A stretch of DNA of 42,268 nt, from assembly GCA_017535725.1 (NCBI GenBank), contig JAFXTO010000007.1, positions 1 through 42,268 of the forward strand. The letters are read 5' to 3'. The stretch comes from Bacteroidaceae bacterium. Its GTDB lineage: Bacteria; Bacteroidota; Bacteroidia; Bacteroidales; Bacteroidaceae. The number at the start of each line of letters is the position of its first letter. Within the stretch, counting starts at the first letter, position 1. A program made the translations under genes and the position numbers. The notes under the pieces are model-generated. The model searched no databases, had not been told where the DNA came from, and saw nothing but the letters and a program-made list of their open reading frames with translations. Shown here piece by piece: positions 9,630 to 15,791 of this stretch.

Positions 9630-10290
9630 GGAACTCTGGTTCCCCGACCCCCATGAGGGTGAGGAAGATGGACTCGTCGCCGTCGGTGGTGACCTGTCTG
9701 TCAATCGATTATTGCTGGCCTACAGCTATGGCTTTTTCCCGTGGTATGCCTTCGGGCGGTCAGAACCGATGTGGTATTGTCCGCAGGAACGCTATGTCAT
9801 CTTCCCCGAGGAAACACATATCAGCCACTCCATGCACCAACTGCTGCGTCAGCAGAAATATGTTGTGACCATGAACCGCGATTTCGCAGGAGTCATCCAG
9901 GGTTGCTCCACGGTCAACGGACGCAACCAGGAGGATGGTGCATGGCTCGGACCCGACATCATCAAGGCCTATACCGAATTGCATCGGCAGGGCTATGCCT
10001 CCAGCGTTGAAGTATGGGAGCCGCAGGAGGCGTCCAACACCCAGTCAGACATGAAGCTCGTTGGAGGCTTGTACGGCGTGACCATCCTCAATGCCTTCTT
10101 TGGCGAGAGCATGTTCTCGCGGGTGCCCAATGCCTCCAAGCTCGCCCTCATCCGCCTCGCCAAAGCCATGACCGCCGCTGGCTGGCTGTTTATCGACTGC
10201 CAATTCCACACCTCCCTGTTCCAGTCGATGGGCGGGCGTTATATCCCGTATGATGACTACATGCAGATTTTAAAATCTCAGAGACGCTGA
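9607..10290 (+). CDS. aat: Leucyl/phenylalanyl-tRNA-protein transferase
   Basis: A 227-residue enzyme that adds Leu or Phe from aminoacyl-tRNA to proteins with N-terminal Lys or Arg, creating ClpS substrates. Typical Aat blocks: LDEELWFPDPHEG at the N-terminus, GFFPWYAFGRSEPMWYCPQ (about 38-57), WLGPDIIKAY, and the GESMFSR block. The start overlaps the clpA end by 23 bases, indicating translational coupling. With clpS and clpA the whole leucine branch of the bacterial N-degron pathway lies in one operon. High confidence. Confidence 0.95.
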   Translation: MAVYQLDEELWFPDPHEGEEDGLVAVGGDLSVNRLLLAYSYGFFPWYAFGRSEPMWYCPQERYVIFPEETHISHSMHQLLRQQKYVVTMNRDFAGVIQGCSTVNGRNQEDGAWLGPDIIKAYTELHRQGYASSVEVWEPQEASNTQSDMKLVGGLYGVTILNAFFGESMFSRVPNASKLALIRLAKAMTAAGWLFIDCQFHTSLFQSMGGRYIPYDDYMQILKSQRR

Positions 10291-10407
10291 TGCGTCTTCA
10301 CACAGTAGCCGAGGGGGTAAAGGTATCTCCGTTCAATAGCCGGGGGCGGCGAAGCCCCTGGATGGCAGAGTACCGCAACATCGACCCTACGAGGATCGCC
10401 CTTCTGC
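10291..10407. other. Convergent gap between aat and the esterase gene
   Basis: Contains two hairpins: AGACGC-TGAT-GCGTCT straddling the aat stop (about 10281-10297), and CCGGGGGC...GCCCCTGG (10340-10361). Neither has a T-run. They may stop transcription from either side, but this is uncertain. Confidence 0.4.
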
Positions 10408-11256
10408 TTATTTGTCGAAATTGCGGGATGCGAAAGGCAATGCCTGTCTCAGGCTCGCCCGCCAGTACTCCCAGTTGTGACTTCCGTTGCGGACTCTGAA
10501 TTCTGCCTGGAGTCTCGTTATACGCATCTTCTTGTAGAGCTCGAAGGCATCGTTGGTGAGCATGTCGTCATCTCCGCTGTCAATGAACCACTTCACGGTG
10601 CGCAGCTGTTCCTGAGTGGCCTCGTCGGCATTGTCCATGAAGGCGAGTGCGGAATGCTCCTTGACGGCTTCCATGGTGTAGAACATCTTGGTCTTCTCTC
10701 CATTGGGCCCAACACGTCCGCTCTCGCTGTTCAGCCAGGGGCTCATGGCGAAGCACGACGAGAACTTGTCTGGATGTCTCTGGCAATAGCTGACACTGCC
10801 TCCTCCGCCCATGGACAGTCCCATGACGGCACGGTGCTGCTTGTCGGCCGCACAGCGGTACTTCTGCTCAGCCGTAGGCATGAGTTCCTGGAAGAAGAAG
10901 TCCTCATACGCCCAGCCGGGCATGTTGAAATAACCGTTCCAGACGTTGTTGACATCCGGATTACCAGCATTGGGCATGATGATGACCACGGGCCGCGACT
11001 CTCCACAGCCGATGATTTCGTCCACGATATCCTTCATGCCGCCCTTCTCGGCCCATGCGGTATAGGTGTCTGTGAGTCCATGGAGCAGATAGACAACGGG
11101 CAGCGGTTCTTGTATCCGCTCGTAGTTGGAGGGGAGGTACACGTTGTACTTCACGGTAGCGCTCAGCACGCTGCTTTGGATGCTGTCTGTGACGATGCGT
11201 CCTGCCCACGCCGCCGTGGTACAGAGGATGCTAATTAAAAGGATGATTCTCTTCAT
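10408..11256 (-). CDS. Secreted alpha/beta-hydrolase, esterase D / feruloyl-esterase type
   Basis: A 282-residue secreted serine esterase of the Esterase family (PF00756 type). Signal peptide about 1-18 (MKRIILLISILCTTAAWA). The fold marks are VVYLLHGLTDTYTAW (oxyanion region), the nucleophile elbow GLSMGG with Ser148, an acidic DSGDDD stretch and His260 in NGSHNWEYW, forming a plausible triad. In gut and rumen Bacteroidota such enzymes remove ferulate or acetate from plant polysaccharides, which fits the nearby hydrolases, but the substrate cannot be read. The longer frame to 11364 runs past the promoter box at 11298-11305, so the start at 11256 is preferred. Transcribed alone. Confidence 0.85.
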   Translation of the reverse strand: MKRIILLISILCTTAAWAGRIVTDSIQSSVLSATVKYNVYLPSNYERIQEPLPVVYLLHGLTDTYTAWAEKGGMKDIVDEIIGCGESRPVVIIMPNAGNPDVNNVWNGYFNMPGWAYEDFFFQELMPTAEQKYRCAADKQHRAVMGLSMGGGGSVSYCQRHPDKFSSCFAMSPWLNSESGRVGPNGEKTKMFYTMEAVKEHSALAFMDNADEATQEQLRTVKWFIDSGDDDMLTNDAFELYKKMRITRLQAEFRVRNGSHNWEYWRASLRQALPFASRNFDK

Positions 11257-11297
11257 AACGGTTTGTGTTTTGGTTGATAAAATAACGTTTTCGGGCG

Positions 11298-11305
11298 CAA
11301 ATATA
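11298..11305 (-). promoter_or_regulatory. TAnnTTTG promoter box of the esterase gene
   Basis: The minus strand reads TATATTTGCGCCCG. It lies about 42 bases upstream of the esterase ATG and fits the Bacteroidota -7 consensus. Confidence 0.6.
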
Positions 11306-11552
11306 CGACAATAAATCGATATACCCTTCATTTTCTCGATAGAAATGCACAGATTCTGCGTCAATGATAAGAAACACGATGATTGATGAAGATTCCAATC
11401 AGAAATAATTCATGATTAATTCATGGGTACATTCGTGATAAATTCGCGTAAAAAGAATCTATCTCACCCGCTCTCCTCTTTTCTCACACAAATTCTCCAC
11501 AAATTATTCCACAAATTTTTCATGAATTATAGCTCTTTTCTCCCTTTTTTTC
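11306..11552. other. AT-rich intergenic stretch
   Basis: About 250 bases with no believable gene. It holds short repeats of TTCATG(A/G) and ACAAATT type (11405-11530). Base composition drops sharply here compared with the esterase gene and stays low to about 14.3 kb. Confidence 0.5.
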
Positions 11553-11583
11553 TTTGTCGTTTCCCTACTTATTCCTACTTTTG
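11553..11583 (+). promoter_or_regulatory. Consensus Bacteroidota promoter without an obvious gene
   Basis: TTTG at 11553-11556, a 19-base spacer, then TACTTTTG at 11576-11583. This is a textbook TTTG-N19-TAnnTTTG match, and transcription should start near 11590. Confidence 0.65.
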
Positions 11584-11610
11584 CGGCGTGTTACCGCTCA
11601 TTGATGCCCA

Positions 11611-11862
11611 TTGGAGGCCGATTTGCGTGGAATCATAGCCGACAGCGGTCGGCGTATCTTATTGATTATTAACGAAACGTTATGCTCGTCTTGCACTGTG
11701 AAACCTGAGAAATTTCAAGCTAAGCAAGAGAACATGATGGCTTCCATGCGTAAGCGTGGAGTTTGCCATATCTCTTTAGCACGGTTTTCTCAGGACCTCA
11801 ACTCGGAGAAGTGGATACAGTTCCACGCTTCATGCATCATTAAGGGTTTTCTTCGGGACTGA
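11611..11862 (+). CDS. Uncertain small ORF in an orphan transcription unit
   Basis: An 83-residue reading frame with five cysteines and many basic residues; no family recognised. It starts about 20 bases after the expected transcription start of the promoter at 11553-11583, and a hairpin resembling a terminator lies about 60 bases after its stop. A competing 22-codon frame starts at 11603. Inverted GCGTGGA/TCCACGC segments at about 11753 and 11823 suggest the transcript may be structured RNA instead. It may be a remnant; low confidence that it is translated. Confidence 0.25.
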   Translation: MEADLRGIIADSGRRILLIINETLCSSCTVKPEKFQAKQENMMASMRKRGVCHISLARFSQDLNSEKWIQFHASCIIKGFLRD

Positions 11863-11924
11863 GAGGACGGGAAAGACAATCATGAGATTAAAACACTACC
11901 TGGAATCATAAATTTATTGATATT

Positions 11925-11972
11925 GCCGCACGTATATATAATTAAGGTATATGCGTGCGGCGGTCTCTTTTT
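11925..11972 (+). terminator. Probable rho-independent terminator
   Basis: GCCGCACG (11925-11932) pairs with CGTGCGGC (11954-11961), extended inward by TATATA/TATAT pairing, and CTCTTTTT follows. It closes the orphan unit that starts near 11590. Confidence 0.6.
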
Positions 11973-12283
11973 AATGAGGAAGTTGGCTAAGACAAAGAAA
12001 GGGGCAGCTGTCTCATGACAGCCACCCTTGCAGGCACAAAATGAAAAGTGTTTATGCAATTTTGAAATGTTGCAATGTTGGAAGCATTTACAGTAGCTTA
12101 CGATACTTGCCTTTATCCTTGCCAGAGCGAATCTTCTGGATACGTCATCGTCCAAATCTTCATCACAAATCGTTTCTTTTTGTTATACCACAGCCTCGTT
12201 TTAGACTAAAATTGCTTAAAATACACGCGAAATGGAGCTATTTTCATCAAATTGAATTAAGAATGTGTAAAAATCAACCCCTA
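11973..12283. other. Non-coding stretch with a possible gene remnant
   Basis: No intact gene seen. A perfect hairpin GCTGTC-TCAT-GACAGC lies at about 12006-12021. On the minus strand around 12095-12150 a short frame reads IQKIRSGKDKGKYRKLL and then stops; it looks like the C-terminus of a lost protein, since an in-frame stop precedes it by two codons. Confidence 0.35.
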
Positions 12284-12317
12284 TTTGCTTCCGTAAGAAG
12301 AAAATATCCTATCTTTG
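12284..12317 (+). promoter_or_regulatory. Promoter of the satD-DUF3307 operon
   Basis: TTTG at 12284-12287, a 22-base spacer and TATCTTTG at 12310-12317. The first operator palindrome begins at the next base, so a bound protein would cover the transcription start. Confidence 0.6.
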
Positions 12318-12391
12318 CAAGCGAAATAACTTGTATTTGGCCAAAACAAGTGATAAAGCTTGTAATTAAAACAAACAAGTCGATTCGCTTG
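12318..12391 (+). promoter_or_regulatory. Three operator-like palindromes CAAG-N8-CTTG at 29-bp spacing
   Basis: Palindromes at 12318-12333, 12347-12362 and 12376-12391 each have the form CAAG-N8-CTTG, flanked by A or G before and T after. The starts are exactly 29 bases apart. They fill the space between the -7 box and the satD start at 12411. The likely binder is the C-terminal helix-turn-helix of SatD itself; this is inference. Confidence 0.75.
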
Positions 12392-12410
12392 TAGATAAAA
12401 TGTTGAAAAT

Positions 12411-13064
12411 ATGTATGCTGCAATATCTGCTGATGTGGTGTCGTCCACTTCTCTCTCTCGGGAGTCGATGATTGAACTCAACGAAAAGTTGAGAAAGTGC
12501 CTATATATTCTTGAAGAGCGTTATCAAGGTTTTTGGGGGCGTATTGTTAGAGGCGACTCTATCGAATGTATCATGGACAGACCCGAAGATGCTTTTGAAG
12601 TGGCCCTAATTCTGAAAACGTGGGTTAAATCGTTTGAACCAAGCAATATACAAAATGACAAACGATTTAACAGGTACGGTCTTAGAATAGCAATAGGCAT
12701 TGGTGAAATGAAGACAATTGACCGTGGCTTAGACATGATGGATGGTGATGCCATTTATCGTTCTGGACGTACTATGGATAAACTTGTTGGACGAGCAAAA
12801 TATTCATTTGTAATATCAATGGCTGATAGTGAGCATGAGCAAGCATTACAAGTTATATTAACATTGGTCAATCAACTATTAAATAATGCAACTGCTCGCA
12901 AGTGTGAGACCCTTTGTGAAAGGATTCTTTCATCGGACACAAATAAAACAGCAGAAAAAATGGGAATCTCTGTGTCAGGTGTCAATCAAACATTAAAGGA
13001 TCTTGGTTGGAGTGCTATAGAACTGGCTATTTTATATTATCGAAAAATAACATCAAAACTATGA
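12411..13064 (+). CDS. SatD-family protein: class III cyclase-like domain plus C-terminal HTH
   Basis: A 217-residue protein that reads as SatD family. Residues 1-125 resemble a minimal class III nucleotidyl-cyclase homology domain. MYAAISADVVSST aligns with the FxDIxxxT metal motif (Asp8), GRIVRGDSIECIM with the second metal aspartate (Asp49), RYGLRIAIGIGEM with the RxGIxxGxx strand, and GDAIYRSGR with the GDxVNxAxR block. There Arg120 is kept but the usual Asn is Tyr116. Both metal aspartates are present, so activity is possible but unproven. Residues about 175-205 form a helix-turn-helix (TNKTAEKMGISVSGVNQTLKDLG). The gene overlaps the downstream membrane-protein gene by ATGA. AT-rich codon use differs from flanking genes, suggesting transfer. 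Function unknown; an autorepressor or signalling role is inferred from the operators. Confidence 0.75.
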   Translation: MYAAISADVVSSTSLSRESMIELNEKLRKCLYILEERYQGFWGRIVRGDSIECIMDRPEDAFEVALILKTWVKSFEPSNIQNDKRFNRYGLRIAIGIGEMKTIDRGLDMMDGDAIYRSGRTMDKLVGRAKYSFVISMADSEHEQALQVILTLVNQLLNNATARKCETLCERILSSDTNKTAEKMGISVSGVNQTLKDLGWSAIELAILYYRKITSKL

Positions 13065-13852
13065 TAAATAATTTGTTGTTCAATCTTATTATTGCTCACA
13101 TTTTGGGCGATTTTTATTTACAATGGGGTTCTTCATGCAAAAACAAGATTTTGTATTCTGTAAAGGGGAAGGATTTGTGGTTACATTCTCTGGTAATCGG
13201 AATGCTCTCATGGATTGCAATATGGGATTTAAGGGGATGGTGGCTTGCCGCTTGTATAATGGCACTTCATTTCTTGATTGACTGGTCTAAGTCATATATA
13301 CAAGTAAAGTGTAATGTTTTCAAGATAGAGGATTCTGAATGTGTGAAATTAGTTGATGGCATAAACAAACGACATGATTTGTGGGTGTTCTTGATAGATC
13401 AAATTCTACACATCTCTTTCATTGTAATATTTACCAATATATGGCTGATAGTAAATAATGATTGGCAGCAATTCGGATGGCTTCAAGAGTTTGCGAATAG
13501 TCACCCACTGCGTATGAATACCATCGTAGCCATGATGTTAGCTTTAAAACCGGCAAACATCTTGATATTACTGATTCTTGGAGCTTGTAAAGTAAGCATT
13601 ACCCCGACTGATAATGATGACCACGGCAATTTCCATTCAGGAGAACTTATTGGATGGCTGGAACGTGGACTCATGTTGTTATTTGTTGTTATGTCTCAAT
13701 ATGAAGCTATTGGTTTCCTTATTGCAGCAAAATCCATTCTTCGGTTCAATGAAGCGTCGTCGGGTAGTGAAAAATCCGAGTATGTGTTGACGGGAACACT
13801 ACTTTCTTTGGCAATTGCGCTGGCTTTAGGTATATTTACAATAAAAATATAA
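13061..13852 (+). CDS. DUF3307 multi-span membrane protein, SatD partner
   Basis: A 263-residue DUF3307 protein. The N-terminal motif LIIAHILGDFYLQ (Asp within the first segment) and the later ALHFLIDWSKSY are typical of the family. About six to seven hydrophobic segments are visible, at roughly 5-22, 45-80, 115-150, 165-185, 205-230 and 240-262. Start: the ATG at 13061 overlaps the satD stop (ATGA), giving the family N-terminus; a longer frame begins inside satD. Its only visible operon partner is SatD. Pairing of SatD with a DUF3307 protein recurs in other bacteria, including the streptococcal sat locus. Function unknown; it could be a membrane effector or transporter controlled by SatD. 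Confidence 0.75.
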   Translation: MINNLLFNLIIAHILGDFYLQWGSSCKNKILYSVKGKDLWLHSLVIGMLSWIAIWDLRGWWLAACIMALHFLIDWSKSYIQVKCNVFKIEDSECVKLVDGINKRHDLWVFLIDQILHISFIVIFTNIWLIVNNDWQQFGWLQEFANSHPLRMNTIVAMMLALKPANILILLILGACKVSITPTDNDDHGNFHSGELIGWLERGLMLLFVVMSQYEAIGFLIAAKSILRFNEASSGSEKSEYVLTGTLLSLAIALALGIFTIKI

Positions 13853-14023
13853 TTTCTCAAAGCGGCCCCCATTAGCATAAAGAATAAATACACATTGATG
13901 AGTAGTTATTTATAACTTGAAAAAATACGACCTGTACGGTTGAAAAAGTGACTTCAAAGAGAATATTTCGGCATATTCTGCGTTATTACTATACCACACT
14001 CAAGCCTGGTTAGATAATCAGGC

Positions 14024-14045
14024 AAAAAAGGGGGCCTGATTTAGG
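14024..14045. repeat. Short GC palindrome remnant
   Basis: AAAAGGGGGCCTGATTTAGG resembles one arm of the palindrome at 3226-3252 (AGGCCCCCTGACTCCC), indicating a dispersed intergenic repeat family. Confidence 0.4.
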
Positions 14046-14071
14046 GGATTCTGACAAAGTCACGAAAAATG

Positions 14072-14295
14072 TGACAGATGACAGATGACAGTTTCTATAT
14101 GAGGGGTCACCGCCTCTTCTCTTCCTGAATCTTTCAAGAAATAGACTATAAAATAATCTAAATAGACTATAAAATAATCTATATATATTATTTATACTAT
14201 ATTATTAGTTTTATAAATAACTTTATAAGTATCAATATACCCACCATGTCGGGGATAGGGGGCACATATCTAAAACTGTCATCTGTCATCTGTCA
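14072..14295. mobile_element. MITE-like segment bounded by perfect 23-bp inverted repeats
   Basis: Bases 14072-14094 (three TGACAGA-like units followed by GTTT) are the exact reverse complement of 14273-14295. The 178 bases between hold no gene. They include a 21-bp perfect tandem duplication (14140-14160 and 14161-14181, AATAGACTAT then AAAATAATCTA) and a very AT-rich core. The layout resembles a small non-autonomous element or the ends of a lost mobile unit. No target duplication could be assigned. Confidence 0.45.
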
Positions 14296-14744
14296 TTCAA
14301 ACCCAGTTTGCCGCACGTACGGACGTAATTGCAAATACATATATTCAAGTTTCCAAACAGGTACGGACGAGATTGTCATCACGTATATACGTAAACGCCA
14401 ACACGTATATACGAGTTTCCAAACTCGTCCGTACGAAATTGCCAACACCTCCCTTCATGTGGCTTTACAAAAGTGTTCCAACCCCGATAAATGGATGAAA
14501 CATATAGACGCAGAAAGTCAATGTTTCAACCTTTCAACTTTTCCGCTCGACCTTGGCCGCTTCACGCTTGAAGAATCTTTCAACCTTTCCGCTCGACCTT
14601 GGTCGCTTCACGCTTGAAGAATCTTTCAACCTTTAACTACGTTGACTTTTGTCACGAAAGGCTACGGGTAGGCGAGCATTGCTCGGGAATCTCGGCCATT
14701 TCAAGCAAGCTTGATGGCGCTCGCTGCTCCAAAAGTTCAATCTT
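14296..14744. repeat. Repeat-rich non-coding region before xerD
   Basis: From 14308 to 14445, segments of GTTTCCAAAC with GTACGGACG or CGTCCGTACG recur in direct and inverted order, with ACGTATATACG units between. From 14541 to 14632 a 46-bp unit (TTCCGCTCGACCTTGG...AATCTTTCAACC) occurs twice with one visible difference. Reading frames across this area are driven by the repeats and are not believed to be genes. Confidence 0.6.
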
Positions 14745-15725
14745 TCAATCTTTATGCAGGTTTCTCGGATGATGGTGCAGGATTTCTTCGCGGAGGTGGT
14801 GGCGGTCGATGTGCATGTAAATCTCGGTGGTGCCTATTTCCTCGTGCCCCAGCATCTCTTGGATGGCACGCAGGTTGGCGCCGCCTTCGAGGAGGTGGGT
14901 GGCGAAGCTATGGCGGAAGGTGTGGGGAGAGATGGTGGAACGGATACCGGCCTCGGCGGCCAGGGTCTTGACAATATGGAAGATGGTGATGCGGCTGAGG
15001 CTGGTGCCGCGACGGAAGCTGACGAAGACGGCATCCTCATGGCCTGGACGGATGGTGATGTTATCGCGGTCGATGAACCAGAGGCTGAGTTCCTCGATGG
15101 CACGGGGCGAGATGGGCACCAGCCGTTCCTTCTTCCCCTTGCCGTGGACGCGGATGAAGCCTTCGTCGAGGAAGAGGTCTCCCATTTTGAGGTTACAGAG
15201 CTCGCTGACGCGCAGGCCACAGGAGTAGAGTGTCTCCAGGATGGCACGGTCACGCTGCCCCTCGGCCTTGTCCATATTGATGGTGCTGATGAGGAGGTCT
15301 ATCTCCTCCACAGAAAGCACGTCAGGCAGGTGTCCGCTGCGCGAAGGGGATTCGAGGAGCTCGGTGGGGTCCAGGCGAATCTCGCTCTCTAACTCCAGAA
15401 ACTTATAAAAGGAACGCACGCCCGCGAGTATGCGCGCGATAGAACGGGTGGTGATGCCCAAGTCCATGAGGGTGGCCACGAAGGTCTGCAACTGCTCCAG
15501 AGTGACTTCGCGGAAGTCTATGCCTTCCTGGACGTAGTAGTCCAGCAGTTTGCCCAGGTCCTTGAGGTAGGCATCAAGGGTGTTGTCGGAGAAACCGCGT
15601 TCCAGCAGCAGGTACTGCTTGTAGCGGCGGAAGATAGGGGAGGGGAGGGAATAGACACCCCCCTGCCTCTCCTTCGCTGGGGGGGGAGTAGGTACCTTGG
15701 AGAACTGATCTGGATTGATTTCCAT
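14745..15725 (-). CDS. xerD: XerD-type tyrosine recombinase with N-terminal extension
   Basis: A 326-residue site-specific recombinase for chromosome dimer resolution at dif. The core-binding domain spans about 31-120 and the catalytic domain about 135-315. All catalytic residues are visible: Arg172 (GLRVSEL), Lys196 (HGKGKK), His268 and Arg271 (HTFRH), His294 (LGHEE) and nucleophile Tyr303 (EIYMHI). XerD proteins are usually about 300 residues. Here an extra Pro/Gly-rich stretch (about 10-30) is encoded by a GC-rich palindromic repeat (15655-15695), so the N-terminus has grown by repeat insertion or the true start is unclear. No other ATG or GTG fits. It lies 66 bases after secDF on the same strand. 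Function call firm; no integrase cargo is seen, so a housekeeping role is likely. Confidence 0.9.
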   Translation of the reverse strand: MEINPDQFSKVPTPPPAKERQGGVYSLPSPIFRRYKQYLLLERGFSDNTLDAYLKDLGKLLDYYVQEGIDFREVTLEQLQTFVATLMDLGITTRSIARILAGVRSFYKFLELESEIRLDPTELLESPSRSGHLPDVLSVEEIDLLISTINMDKAEGQRDRAILETLYSCGLRVSELCNLKMGDLFLDEGFIRVHGKGKKERLVPISPRAIEELSLWFIDRDNITIRPGHEDAVFVSFRRGTSLSRITIFHIVKTLAAEAGIRSTISPHTFRHSFATHLLEGGANLRAIQEMLGHEEIGTTEIYMHIDRHHLREEILHHHPRNLHKD

Positions 15726-15775
15726 TCTTGAAGGTAATTACTTCCCTTCCGCAAGGGCGGGGCAGGGGGATGAAG
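15652..15775. repeat. Inverted GC-rich repeats at the xerD start
   Basis: ACACCCCCCTGCCTC (15655-15669) is approximately complementary to GGGCGGGGCAGGGGGA (15755-15770). Smaller hairpins such as CCCTTCCGCAAGGG (about 15744-15757) lie between. One arm is inside xerD and the other in the gap to secDF. It may act as a terminator or processing site between the two genes. Confidence 0.5.
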
Positions 15776-15791
15776 GTGAATCTTTTATTCT

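Noticed and set aside
11500-11530. DnaA-box-like TTATTCCACA, possible origin
   Set aside because: It has an extra base compared with TTATNCACA, occurs singly, and no dnaA or origin genes are near.
12041-12394. 117-codon plus-strand frame upstream of satD
   Set aside because: It runs through the promoter and the three operators of satD, so it is unlikely to be translated.
14246-14617. 123-codon frame before xerD
   Set aside because: Its peptide is generated by the DNA repeats (SFQTG.., SFQTR.., repeated Leu/Ser tail); no start signal.
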